Assembly (NCBI GenBank): GCA_008828725.1
Contig: MEHQ01003625.1
Span: 24,944 to 88,943, forward strand
Direction of reading: 5' to 3'
DNA length: 64,000 nucleotides
Source of the DNA: Saccharina japonica
Lineage: Eukaryota > Sar > Phaeophyceae > Laminariales > Laminariaceae
Below, piece by piece: positions 1 to 8,860 of this stretch. Each line of letters opens with the position of its first letter. The first letter of the stretch is position 1. The translations under genes and the position numbers were made by a program. The notes under the pieces are model-generated. The model saw nothing but the letters and a program-made list of their open reading frames with translations. It was not told where the DNA came from and made no database searches.

Positions 1-517
1 TTTTTTTTAATCCTCCGGCGGATGGGTAAAAAAAAGCTTACGCCCTCCACACTTCCACGTCTCACTTCGTGCACTTCGTGTCGTGTGTCAATTCACTCCA
101 TGCCCCCTCGGAAGTATCAGCCCTTGCTGTCTACTACTCCAGAGACTTGAGCATGTTGACCCGACCTGACCCCCGAAGGGGCCCGGTGCGGTGGGGATAG
201 CCACCCGAAGAGTAAACTCTCCGGGTAGTGTGGAACTTGCCGCAGCTCATCCACTAACCAAAACCCAGGCCAAGAAGCCTTCCCGCCAGACTCGGATCAG
301 TTACGATCCACCCTACCCCTTTGAGCGTTGGTCCTCGGTGTGTGGATATTTGGCGGGCGGGGCAAAAGACGGCATTTTTCTAAAAAGGCTTCTGTACAGG
401 ATTGAGGAAAAAAGAGTGGCAAAGGAGACGAACACAATACTGTTATCATAGGGAGGGCATACAAGCAATAGTTCTAGAGAGCCAACAGAACGCCTGCACG
501 AAAAACAAACAAACACA

Positions 518-607
518 TTAATCCCTTAAGGACTGGTCCCACGAATTTGGGGAGAAAGTACTCGAAATTAGTGTGGGACATTTTTTTTCAGTTCTGAATG
601 GGGTTAA
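518..607 (+). mobile_element. TTAA-flanked MITE, copy 1
   Basis: A ~90-bp unit bounded by TTAA at 518-521 and 604-607. It starts TTAATCCCTTAAGGACTGG and ends CAGTTCTGAATGGGGTTAA, imperfect inverted ends. The core GGAATTAGTGTGGGAC-like motif is shared with the copies at 1648, 5898, 19767 and 46867. TTAA plus CCC at the tip is the piggyBac signature; the element has no coding capacity. Confidence 0.6.
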
Positions 608-867
608 GGCGGGGGGGGGTGGGGGAGTGACGGATGCGTATATACACCAGGCAAGAAATTACGGGAGAGGGAAAAACAGGACCAGAACCAGAACCACGAC
701 TATTAATAGGAGAAGGGGGGACTTTGTGTCAAGAGCAGCACCAAGGAAAAAATGTCGAACGTCAAGCACATAAAAAGAGGGACGCCTGTGAACCAACAAA
801 CAAGAAAATATGACGAGCCCTGTGTAGGGGAAACAAAACCATGGACCACCCGGCGGAAAAAACGCAC

Positions 868-1014
868 CTCGGATTGCTGGAGCTCCTTGTTGAGCTCCTT
901 GAGCATGTACACGTCCTTCTTCGCGAACATTCCGAAGAGTCTCGATCGCAGTTCCTTCGGCTCCAGCTTCTCTCTTGACCCCTTGTTCCCCTCTCCCTTC
1001 GCCGACAGCTTGGC
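868..1014 (-). CDS. Internal exon resembling the C-terminal winged helix of TFIIF beta (RAP30)
   Basis: Seen: a 49-codon phase-0 exon. The acceptor is TTAG before position 1014, after a T-rich stretch, and the donor is GAG|GTGCGT at 868/867. Translation begins AKLSAKGEGNKG and contains RLFGMFAKKDVYMLKELN then KELQQSE. The spacing LF-x2-F-x-K-x2-Y-x-LK-x-L resembles the first helices of the RAP30 C-terminal winged helix (human LFSAFEKHQYYNLKDLV). Known: TFIIF beta is a general RNA polymerase II initiation factor in the nucleus, and this domain binds DNA. Inference: the remaining winged-helix exon would lie to the left, outside the window or unrecognised; no partner exon was found to the right within 2 kb. 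Alternative: another small winged-helix protein, or a chance open frame. Confidence 0.42.
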
Positions 1015-1338
1015 CTAACGAAAACACAATCCGGCACAAACGAAGAATGATCCGGCGCACGAAAGTAAGACACACTACTGCAGTAAATCTCGATCAAAAA
1101 CCGGGGACGCCCGGGGACGCACGAAGAGCATCCCCGGAGGAGGAGAAAGCCTGCTGTAAAGTACACAAGGAGCAGAAAAACGCGTGGCTCACACGAGATG
1201 AGGTGAGGACGCAAGGACTACAAACACGCCCTCCCAACAACTTGTTTCTACCTGTGCGTTACCCGAGCATGGTTCGTCGACAAGTCGAAAAATACCACAT
1301 GTTCCTGACCGACACTACAACAGTTAGACGCATGCTAC

Positions 1339-1435
1339 TTAACCCTTTTAGGACTGCAGACCCGTTTTGGGGACAATCCACTCTAATTACAAGTAATTTG
1401 TCCCCAAAACGGGACTCCAGTCCTAAAAGGGTTAA
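1339..1435. mobile_element. Near-perfect palindromic TTAA MITE
   Basis: Flanked by TTAA at 1339-1342 and 1432-1435. Arms of about 42 nt (TTAACCCTTTTAGGACTG on the left, its complement on the right) surround a short centre near 1385-1392, so single-stranded DNA or RNA would fold into one long hairpin. Insertion is inside the terminal repeat of a family E copy; the copy at 19557 preserves the empty site CATGCTACTTAAGGTAGAGG. Confidence 0.7.
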
Positions 1436-1647
1436 GGTATAGAGGTGTACCATGTTTTTCTAAGGCTTTCCACTTCAAGCGCTCTACACTATTAATAATA
1501 GTAAGTAACCCAAAAACTGTTTTTTTTTTTCAAGGTAATTAAAAGTTGCTACCCGATGAACAATCCCATGCGTCTACAGTAAGTGAACAAAACTGAAAAA
1601 TAGTGAAATACTTGCCAATAAAATGAAAAAACGATCGATTTATGGTT

Positions 1648-1742
1648 ATTACCCTTAAGAACGTCCCAGCGTATTTGGGGACAACTACTTTGGAAATTAG
1701 TGTGCTGGGTGATATGATTCTTTCAGTTCTAGAATGGGTTAA
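1648..1742 (+). mobile_element. TTAA-flanked MITE, copy 3
   Basis: Starts ATTACCCTTAAGAACG and ends CAGTTCTAGAATGGGTTAA (TTAA 1739-1742). The left TTAA has decayed. It occupies the same position in family E as the copies at 5898 and 19767. Confidence 0.55.
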
Positions 1743-1769
1743 GGGCACACACGGTCGATCGCGCGCGGG

Positions 1770-1784
1770 TGGGGGGGGGGTGCT

Positions 1785-1816
<32 letters not shown>

Positions 1817-2325
1817 GTACTCATGTTGTGCACGGCCGTAGTCATATGACCATAGACCCTCGCATCCCTACAATGCCGGGACGGAGCGCGTTGGGTTTTC
1901 ACCAACCAGGCAGACATTGCTTGCACCAAGCGCGAAACGCCGTGAGGTATTGGGCGAGTCGCATGGAGGGTGAGCTGCATCCTGCTAAGAACCGCCTCTG
2001 AGGCGGACTTGCATATGGACGACAGCTTCAATGAGTTAATTTAATTTCTGGTGTGGCCACTTCCGGAGACAGCAATGGGTTTTACTATGTAACTGCCTCG
2101 CGACGCCTTACCATATTAACACTACGTGATACGACCATTCCCCTTGTGCGGAACAAAGGTTCTCCACCCCGCACAAATGATCTACTCGACCGCCAGCTTT
2201 GGTGACCGCCAAAAACAAATAACAAAAAAAAACGGCACCCTGGTTGTCTAGCTCACGCAGCGAGTGGCGTGTTTTACAGCGTCGTTGCCAACCGACGCCA
2301 ACCCAACCTATAAATATATCATATA
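1770..2325 (-). mobile_element. Poly(C)-tailed retroposon-like element A, near full length
   Basis: On the minus strand the unit runs from AGGTTGGGTTGGCGTCGG (about 2322) to GACTACGGCCGTGCACAACA, then TGAGTACACCCC and an uninterrupted C tract (read as G at 1770-1815). About 515 bp plus tail. The copy at 59664-60178 in the opposite orientation is nearly identical along its whole length. It has no ORF of note. The 5' end carries a small hairpin, GCGTCG/CGACGC around a GTTGGCAA loop. The common 3' end, homopolymer tail and variable 5' truncation of sister copies favour target-primed reverse transcription over a DNA transposon. Confidence 0.6.
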
Positions 2326-2714
2326 TTTATGAGGGGGGGGGGGATAGTCAAAAAGTGCTATGATTACCTCTATCGTAACCCAAGTCACTAACGCCATTAC
2401 GGGGGACCCTAGTAAATAGGAGGGATGTTACTGTTCCGTGTATCTCCATAAAAGAGCGTTGCACGGCATTCGTACCGTGTCACTATACTGCTGTGACTGC
2501 CGATCGTTTCACCATGGTATATATAGCCTTCGCGGCTTCGCGGCACCGCCAGTTGACCACCGCTCTTCCGGAGCTACTTACCGTTTGTAAACGCGCGAGG
2601 TGGAAGAAAAACAAATGTAGAGGAGATAGACGCGGGAGGATGTAGTGTGAATTGGGTTCGAACACACCACCTTCGGCAACACGCTTGCTACGTAAACCTT
2701 TCTATATTATCATC

Positions 2715-2960
2715 AGCACGCCTGGAACAGATCATGTAGATCGTCCACAGTAAACCTTTCAAAGACTGATAATCGATTCCCACTTCATGATCTATCTATA
2801 AGCAGTAGACCTTTCAAGGCAGATCTATTCCCGATCTACTGTGGCATGATCTACAGTAGCTCATGTAGCCGGGTGGGACCCGTACAATCTGCCCGATCTG
2901 GCACATGTTTCCTGCGTTGGATCTGTACTGTACAGATCCTGTACAACCTACTGTAGGTAG
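2715..2960. mobile_element. Family F repeat (AGATCATCTAGATC-rich), diverged copy
   Basis: Contains the family motifs CCTTTCAAGGCAGATCTATT, CATGTAGCCGGGTGGGACC and GGATCTGTACTGTACAGATC, in the reverse order of the fuller copy at 60273-60602. GATC-palindrome-rich and non-coding. Another fragment is at 3240-3310. Confidence 0.45.
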
Positions 2961-3231
2961 AGGTGCACCATGTGAATAAGGTTTTGCCTTCTGAGGGTGG
3001 TCACTTGAGGACCTCTATACTAATAGTAAAGAAAAAAAAACTGATTTTGAACGAAAACTAAAGTGCTACCCGATGGACAATCTCATGGCCTAAAGTATAG
3101 AATGAAAAACGTATTTCAACACCATAATGAAATTCCGACGATTTTGGGTGAAGGAGCCGGTACCGTCATTCAAAAACGATTTTATCCAAAAAAAGGTATA
3201 CCTTATACCTCTATCGTAGCACGCGTCAACG
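2950..3231 (+). mobile_element. MITE family E, copy without a TTAA insert
   Basis: Begins near GGTAGAGGTGCACCATG and ends CTCTATCGTAGCACGCGTCA. The central conserved segment CTACCCGATGGACAATCTC is at about 3070. The position where sister copies carry the TTAA MITE reads GATTTTGGGTGAAGGAGCC here, a mutated empty site. Confidence 0.5.
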
Positions 3232-3352
3232 GCAGGTGAGGAACTAGATGATCTACAGTAGATGATCTAGATCACGATCTGTCTGCAGATGATCTGTCGG
3301 AGGTGTGCAATATAGTACGCGTGCATGCATTTTCACGAAAAAGAGGACGAGT

Positions 3353-3593
3353 GCTACGGTAGAGGTAGCACTTCTTGGCCGAATCGTTTTCTGAACGATC
3401 GGGCTCCTTAACCCAAATTCGTCGGACTTTCATTTTTGTGACGAATATGTTTTCAGGCCATACTTCGGTCAGGATGTTTCTCATCCGGCAGCACTTTTAG
3501 TTTCCTCCAAAACCATTGTTTCGGTGAGGTATGACGCTCCTTAAGTGAGAAGCTCAGAAAAAACATGGTGCACCTCTATCGTAGCATGCGTCA
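3353..3593 (-). mobile_element. MITE family E, inverted copy with empty TTAA site
   Basis: Bounded by TGCTACGGTAGAGG on the left and CTCTATCGTAGCATGCGTCA on the right. Contains GGCTCCTTAACCCAAATTCG, the uninterrupted TTAA target that is filled in the copies at 5750 and 19557. A truncated E fragment follows at 3652-3735. Confidence 0.5.
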
Positions 3594-3924
3594 GAGCCCT
3601 CTCGTCGGCGGGGTTCGTTTCCACCTCCGAATGTTGCGGAATATTAAAGATAGACGCATGCTACGATAGAGGCGCACCGTGTTTTTTCCTTAAGGCGGTT
3701 AGTTGAGGAGCTCTATACCAGCCTGCTACACACATACCCGGTGGAATGACAGGCGAATATCGTCCCTGTTAGAGTCAAGGTCTTGAGTTCGAGCCCCCCC
3801 GGGTGCATGCTCGTAGAGACTTTTTCTCGCATAAACAATCTTGACTAGCGGAAAGCGCGAGAGCGTGAGCTAGCAAAATTCCAAGGTCAGGTTCTGTAGG
3901 GTTTGTGGATTCAGGGTCAGGGTA

Positions 3925-4540
3925 TAGGTGTCTTACAGAACTTACAGAAGATCCGGGTTAGGGTATAAAACCCTTACAGAACTCACAGAAGTTCCGGGTA
4001 TTGTGGCCCGGGCATACAGAACTCACAGAAGTTCCGGGCAGGTACAAACACGTTGTACCGGTACCCCGGGTATTGTGAAACGGGGAGTACAGAACTTACA
4101 GAAGTCCTCTGTAGGGTATGAAGGTCGTACAGAACTTACAGAAGTTCCGGGTACGGGTATAAAACCCTTACAGAACTCACAGAAGTTCCGGGTATTGTGG
4201 CACGGGCGTACAGAACTCACAGAAGTTCCAGGCAGGTATAAACACGTTGTACCGGTACCCCGGGTAGTGTGGCTCGGTCGCACAGAACTTACAGAAGTTC
4301 CAGGTACGGGTATGAAGGTCGCACAGAACTCACAGAAATTCCGGGTATTGTGACACGGGTGTACAGAACTTACAGAAGTTCCGGGTATTTATTGTGGAAC
4401 GGGCGTACAGAACTCACAGAAGCTCCGATTGTGGCCCGGTCGTACAGAACTCACAGAAGTTCCGATTGTGGCCCGGGCGTACAGAACTCACAGAAGTTCC
4501 GATTGAGGCACGGGCGTACAGAACTTACAGAAGTTCCGGT
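3925..4540. repeat. Minisatellite, ~15 units of 36-43 bp
   Basis: Core ACAGAACTCACAGAAGTTCC followed by a variable linker such as GGGTATTGTGGCCCGGGCGT. Two units carry an extra ~33-bp linker (CAGGTACAAACACGTTGTACC). Most units lack stops, so a repetitive frame (RTELTEVPG-like) stays open at 3928-4353; it is a by-product of the repeat. Confidence 0.85.
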
Positions 4541-4934
4541 GATATCCTGGTAAATACCCACCTCAAGGGGGCGAAAAAACCGCAAATGTACTCCTAAAAA
4601 AATGTACATAAAATGCATTTCGAAATACTGCGAATGGTACACTTCAAACATGACACACTATACCGGTACTAACGCGTATATACCATGCATGTAGCATTGT
4701 AGCTAATTTCTGTTATAGCTGTATTTCACGATTTTCACGGTAAGGACCGTTCCAACTTCATGGGAATGACTTCCGCGTTCATAGATTTACCCCCCACATC
4801 AAAACCCACGTACTTGTGTGCTCGGTTTATGTGTGGTTGTGAGCGAGGTGGGTTGTACAATGTAATCTGATTTCGTAATTTCGTTTTTGGTGTGTGTCAC
4901 TGATGAGACATGACGTCAGAATGCATAACATCAC

Positions 4935-5105
4935 TCCTCAAAAGATGTCAGGAGACGGCACTTTCACCCCTTGACTGACGGCAATTTTTCATTTTTTATC
5001 CTTGACTGACGCCAAAATACTAGGTTTTAGTGTGGAACACTCGAATCCACACCCTTGACCGATGCCCATTTCCCCTCGACTGACCGTCTCCTGATATCTT
5101 CAACG
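4935..5105. mobile_element. Family G MITE (GATGTCAGGAGACGG ends)
   Basis: About 170 bp with inverted tips GATGTCAGGAGACGGCAC and GACCGTCTCCTGATATC. The interior repeats CCTTGACTGACG. A second, diverged copy is at 17162-17330 with tips TGTCAGGAGACAGG and TGTCTCCCGACATC. It sits between the two minisatellite arrays. Confidence 0.6.
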
Positions 5106-5179
5106 ATACCCTGATCTGTACCGGCACACAGGGTATTGTGCCGAGGGAATACCCTTACCCGGGGTATTGTGCCCAAAGT

Positions 5180-5495
5180 GTTACAGAACTTACAGAAGTT
5201 CTGGGTACGGTAATGGATGTCTTACAGAACTTACAGAAGTTCCGGGTTAGGGTATAAAACCCTTACAGAACTCACAGAAGTTCCGGCTATTGTGGTATGG
5301 GCGTACAAAACTCACAGAAGTTCGGGGCAGGTACAAACACGTTGTACCGGTACCCCGGGTATTGTGAAACGGGGAGTACAGAATTTACAGAAGTTCTCTG
5401 TAGGGTATGAAGGTCGTACAGAACTTACAGAAGTTCCGGGTACGGGTATAAAACCCTTACAGAACTCACAGAAGTTCTCTGCAGGGTATTTCCCC
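5180..5495. repeat. Minisatellite array 2, ~7 units
   Basis: Same units as 3925-4540 and in the same variant order (GGGTTAGGGTATAAAACCC unit, CAGGTACAAACACGTTGTACC unit, CTGTAGGGTATGAAGG unit). This indicates block duplication rather than independent expansion. Confidence 0.85.
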
Positions 5496-5596
5496 GGTAA
5501 ATACCCCGGGTTGGTTCTGTAGGTACCCTACAGAACCTGACCTTATTGGATGAAAATCGACGATCGTTGGAAATGCTGAACCCTCTGCACGATAAA

Positions 5597-5725
5597 AATC
5601 AAGGCATGAACCGTAGTGGGGAGGAGAGAGAAGAGCCTGCTTTGTGACCCCGGATCTGAGTTACGACGATGGAGGAAGAGGGGCAGAAGTGCGAAAATAA
5701 TAAATGGGATGAAAACATTAAAAAA
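5597..5725 (+). repeat. Dispersed repeat Q, copy 1
   Basis: About 125 bp including TGACCCCGGATCTGAGTTAC and AATAATAAATGGGATG. A matching copy in the same orientation is at 63557-63675. Nature unknown. Confidence 0.55.
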
Positions 5726-5749
5726 AAACACACACACACACACCTTAAA

Positions 5750-6054
5750 ACTGGTTTTGAAGGAAAACGAAAGCGCCACCCGATGAACAATCCCATGGCA
5801 CAAAACGATGAATAATAATACCATGGCATAATAACGAGACAACAAAACATATGGCAACACAAAAAAAAACAAAATGGAATTCCGACGTTTTTTGGGGTTA
5901 ACCCATTTAGGACCAGTCCCGATGTGGGGTCAAAACACTTGGAATTAGAGTGAAACCTGTATTCCCGGACAGTGCAGTTCTTAAAGGGTTAAGAAACACC
6001 GTTATCCCGAAGACGTTTTGGCCGAAAAGTGTTTTTTCTATCGCAGCACGCGTC
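5750..6054 (+). mobile_element. MITE family E with TTAA MITE inserted
   Basis: Left end lost. Body motif CACCCGATGAACAATCCCATG at 5777, right tip TTCTATCGCAGCACGCGTCA. A TTAA MITE fills 5898-5992 (TTAACCCATTTAGGACCAG to CAGTTCTTAAAGGGTTAA) exactly where copies at 3400 and 48410 have an empty TTAA. Confidence 0.6.
5898..5992 (+). mobile_element. TTAA-flanked MITE, copy 4
   Basis: Target duplications TTAA at 5898-5901 and 5989-5992. Ends TTAACCC and GGGTTAA; core TTGGAATTAGAGTGAAACC. No coding capacity. Confidence 0.65.
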
Positions 6055-6059
6055 ATAAA

Positions 6060-8850
6060 TACGCGCCCACTGCACACAGCGCAGACGGTTCCTGGAGCGA
6101 CCTCGGCTATGACTGGCCTCGTACAACGGCAGAACGTGTTGGCGGTCGGTAGTGTGTGGTGTGCAGGTTATTCGACCGGCGTTACGTAGGGCCTTAAAAT
6201 AAAGTCCTTACGCCCTTGTCTCGAAATATTCGGGTGGTTAGGGTCATTCTTATCGGAGCCATAAATTTCCAAAATTCTATTTTGTTTTCCGCGCAATTTT
6301 CTAGATTTCCATTTTTTCCTTTTTTTTCGCATTTATTGGAACGCGAAACCTTAACCTTCCAAACATTTTTCCCTCTGAAGAATTTCCAATATTTCCATTT
6401 TGTTCCCCATTAGTTCCTCTTTTTCTTTCTTTTTTTTGAAAGAAATATTGAAAATTATGGAAAAAAGCTGCTCGATAAGAATGGCGCTTAGACAAAACAC
6501 GTGGGAGCTTGCTTCCGATGCCGTCATTACACTTGCCGCCCGCTCTAGAACGACCGCCCCGCCGCTGTTGGCGAGACGGGTCCCGTCGCTCGTTTGCAAT
6601 CGCGGGCACGTTTGTCCTGTGAGGTGGAGATGGCCTCAAAAGAGAGGGGTGTGCTCGAATTAAACTTGTACGAACTTCGCTGCGATAATCGCTGAACGAG
6701 ATTATCCATTTTGTCGACAGCAAGTGGCACATGCCCTGAGAGCAAAGTTTTACATCGGCATTATCCGGTACGACTATATTGATAGTACTCGGTTACTCGT
6801 GCCTTTTTTTGCTACATGGCACCGAAGACCTCAACCGGAGCCAGGTGTCTACCGTGGTGTGCTCGTCTCCGCTTAGACTATTCTAAGTTCCCGCTGTAGG
6901 ACACAACCAGCAACAGTACCGCGCGACTATCTACTGTAGCGTGGCCTACGTGCCATGTGACGCGTGGAAGTATATTACACGGCGGGACACCTCAATTAAG
7001 CGCGCATACAATCGAGAGAAGGGATTTTATGCCCGCGGTTTTCTGATCGTTATACATAGATACGGGGGCTTGAAACTACTACTGTACATAGTAATAATAT
7101 ACTGGCGACCGGTGGCGCGCAATCTCTGGCACTCGTCCATAACCAAACCATTTCTCGCCCTCAAAACAAAAAACAACATTTCGCATTCTAGCGTAATAAC
7201 ACGACGCTTCTAGTGGCAACGTATTTATGTACCTGGTGCGTCAAATGCAATAAAGTACGCAACACCGCCGCCACCACTAATTGCGTGAAAAAACCGCCAG
7301 GGCTTGTACTCGGCCGGGCTGACGTTGCGCGCGCAAAAAAACAAAACTTGAAGCTACTTTCTCTGCGTAGGTATGTACGGAGCGTTTCGATTTTGCTGGA
7401 AACCCGACACGCCTCTTCATGGTCTCAAAACCCCACGCCGCAGCGCAGAAGCATACCCCTACAACCACAGGGGGTAAGTAACCAACACAGGCTTGAACAT
7501 GGCGACAGTCGTTGACAATACTCTGCCTCTGCTGCCTCCTCCGCTTACAAACGTACCAAAATTGAAGGCAGTGAACGCCCCGTGCTGAATCGGTGCCCTG
7601 GCTACAGCCTCTGCGATGCAAGTCTAGACAATGGATGCCGTAGCCGCGAGCCAGCGGCAATCCACATGCGGCACGCCCACAAGGGGCATAGGGCTGCCGT
7701 GTGCACTGCTTGATTGGACGCAACCGGGGGCAGGGGGCTAGCAGTTAAGCAACCCGCCGCCCGCCGCGCTGTGGCGCGCCAAGCACGAAATAAAAAACAC
7801 CCAACACCATCTCGTAACGTCACGCAAGAGCCCCCTCTTTCCGTCTCGAAGCGTGTGAGCAATAGCCAAGGCATGCACACAAGTCGCGATTATAACCGCC
7901 CCCATCACCACCATCCCCTATGACACGACATGTCCCCATTGGCTCACAACCGCGGCACTCTGTGATGGGGGACAGATTGAAGAATCGTTCCGTATCCCGC
8001 TGCAAACTGCCTTTACTATTCACAGTCTCGTCTGGGGCTGTTTTGAAGGGGGCCAACGCAACCAGTGCCTCTTTCTCTCTCTATCTATGCGTGTCTAGAG
8101 ATAACGATATTACCGTACGACTTGCTTGGTACACATCCACACTCGACGAAGAGGCAGCAGGATTTGCGCTGGAATCACACTCACATGCTCCCGGTGTAAA
8201 AGCTACCGTACGACTATTAGCCATTTCACTCTTATATGCTATTGGCTGTCTCGCTGCAGGCGAGCATATATACACTGGATCCACAAGCGCGCACATCTCG
8301 ATCCAGACGCGTCTCCTCTTGGAAGTATCGCCGTCCTTCACCCCACCCCCCCCCCACCCCTCAACCCCGTTCAAGTCGCAAAACAGTCAACGATACACCA
8401 ACGCACCTCGACAAAGTAGGCACGCGGGATGCCGCACGTCTACTCTCTTCTCTCGGCCAGTGGCTTGCAGAAATGGCTACACACGCGGATGCCACTTCTG
8501 CTATACAAAACCACCCACAACACCGCGAGGAAAAAAGGAACAAGTACTGCATAGACCGACACCGAGTCGCCCTGCACCCACACAACGTATGCATATAATA
8601 TACTACTGGCAGACGTTACCTAACCTGGCGGGTCGGATACTGAGTGAAGCCGTACGACACGATAGGGGAGGTGTCAGCCACCGCAACTCTCTCCTACGCT
8701 CGCGGTAGAAAATGTTATACAGCCACCGCAATCTTCATTCTATAATAACTGGGTGGGAAGGATGGACGCAGCCACTTCAGGAACACCCGTCACACACTCC
8801 ACAAAAACGTAGGGGTTACCCTACGGACACACTTGTCACTGTCCGGCGTA
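6060..8850. other. Stretch without a recognised gene
   Basis: 2.8 kb in which no exon chain with plausible borders was found. T-rich runs occupy 6280-6440. An open frame at 7920-8708 covers a CA/CCCC-rich segment and has no domain-like features. It may hold regulatory or 3' sequence for the minus-strand gene that ends at 8861. Confidence 0.4.
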
Positions 8851-8860
8851 CTTAACATAC

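Larger units (their letters stand above)
1326..1750 (+). mobile_element. MITE family E (GACGCATGCTAC ends), truncated, with two TTAA MITEs inside
   Basis: The left tip reads ACGCATGCTAC and is interrupted by a TTAA palindrome at 1339-1435. The body (GTGTACCATG, then the conserved CCCGATGAACAATCCCATG around 1553-1570) matches copies at 5750, 19557, 46552 and, inverted, 48330, 52592 and 53790. A second TTAA element occupies about 1648-1742. The right end is lost, replaced by the poly(G) tract of the retroposon-like element that follows. Confidence 0.6.
3880..5545. mobile_element. Composite element with inverted ends enclosing two minisatellite arrays
   Basis: The left end reads AAGGTCAGGTTCTGTAGGG (about 3882) and the right end CCCTACAGAACCTGACCTT (about 5525-5543), exact inverse complements. 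Between them are two arrays of ACAGAACTCACAGAAGTTCC-type units (3925-4540 and 5180-5495) with a 640-bp unique-looking middle. Array 2 repeats the order of variant units at the start of array 1, so one array is a segmental copy of the other. No transposase ORF. Reading this as a non-autonomous DNA transposon is an inference. Confidence 0.45.

Noticed and set aside
191-451. 86-codon frame at the left edge
   Set aside because: No family resemblance or splice context; the surrounding sequence may be part of a repeat but no second copy is present in the window.
3928-4353. Repetitive protein frame (RTELTEVPG units)
   Set aside because: It is created by a stop-free minisatellite; unit lengths are not multiples of three, so the frame changes along the array.
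7920-8708. Long open frame (262 codons) on the plus strand
   Set aside because: Composition is scattered, it crosses a CCCC/CACC-rich run, has no domain, repeats or intron borders, and the opposite strand is equally open.
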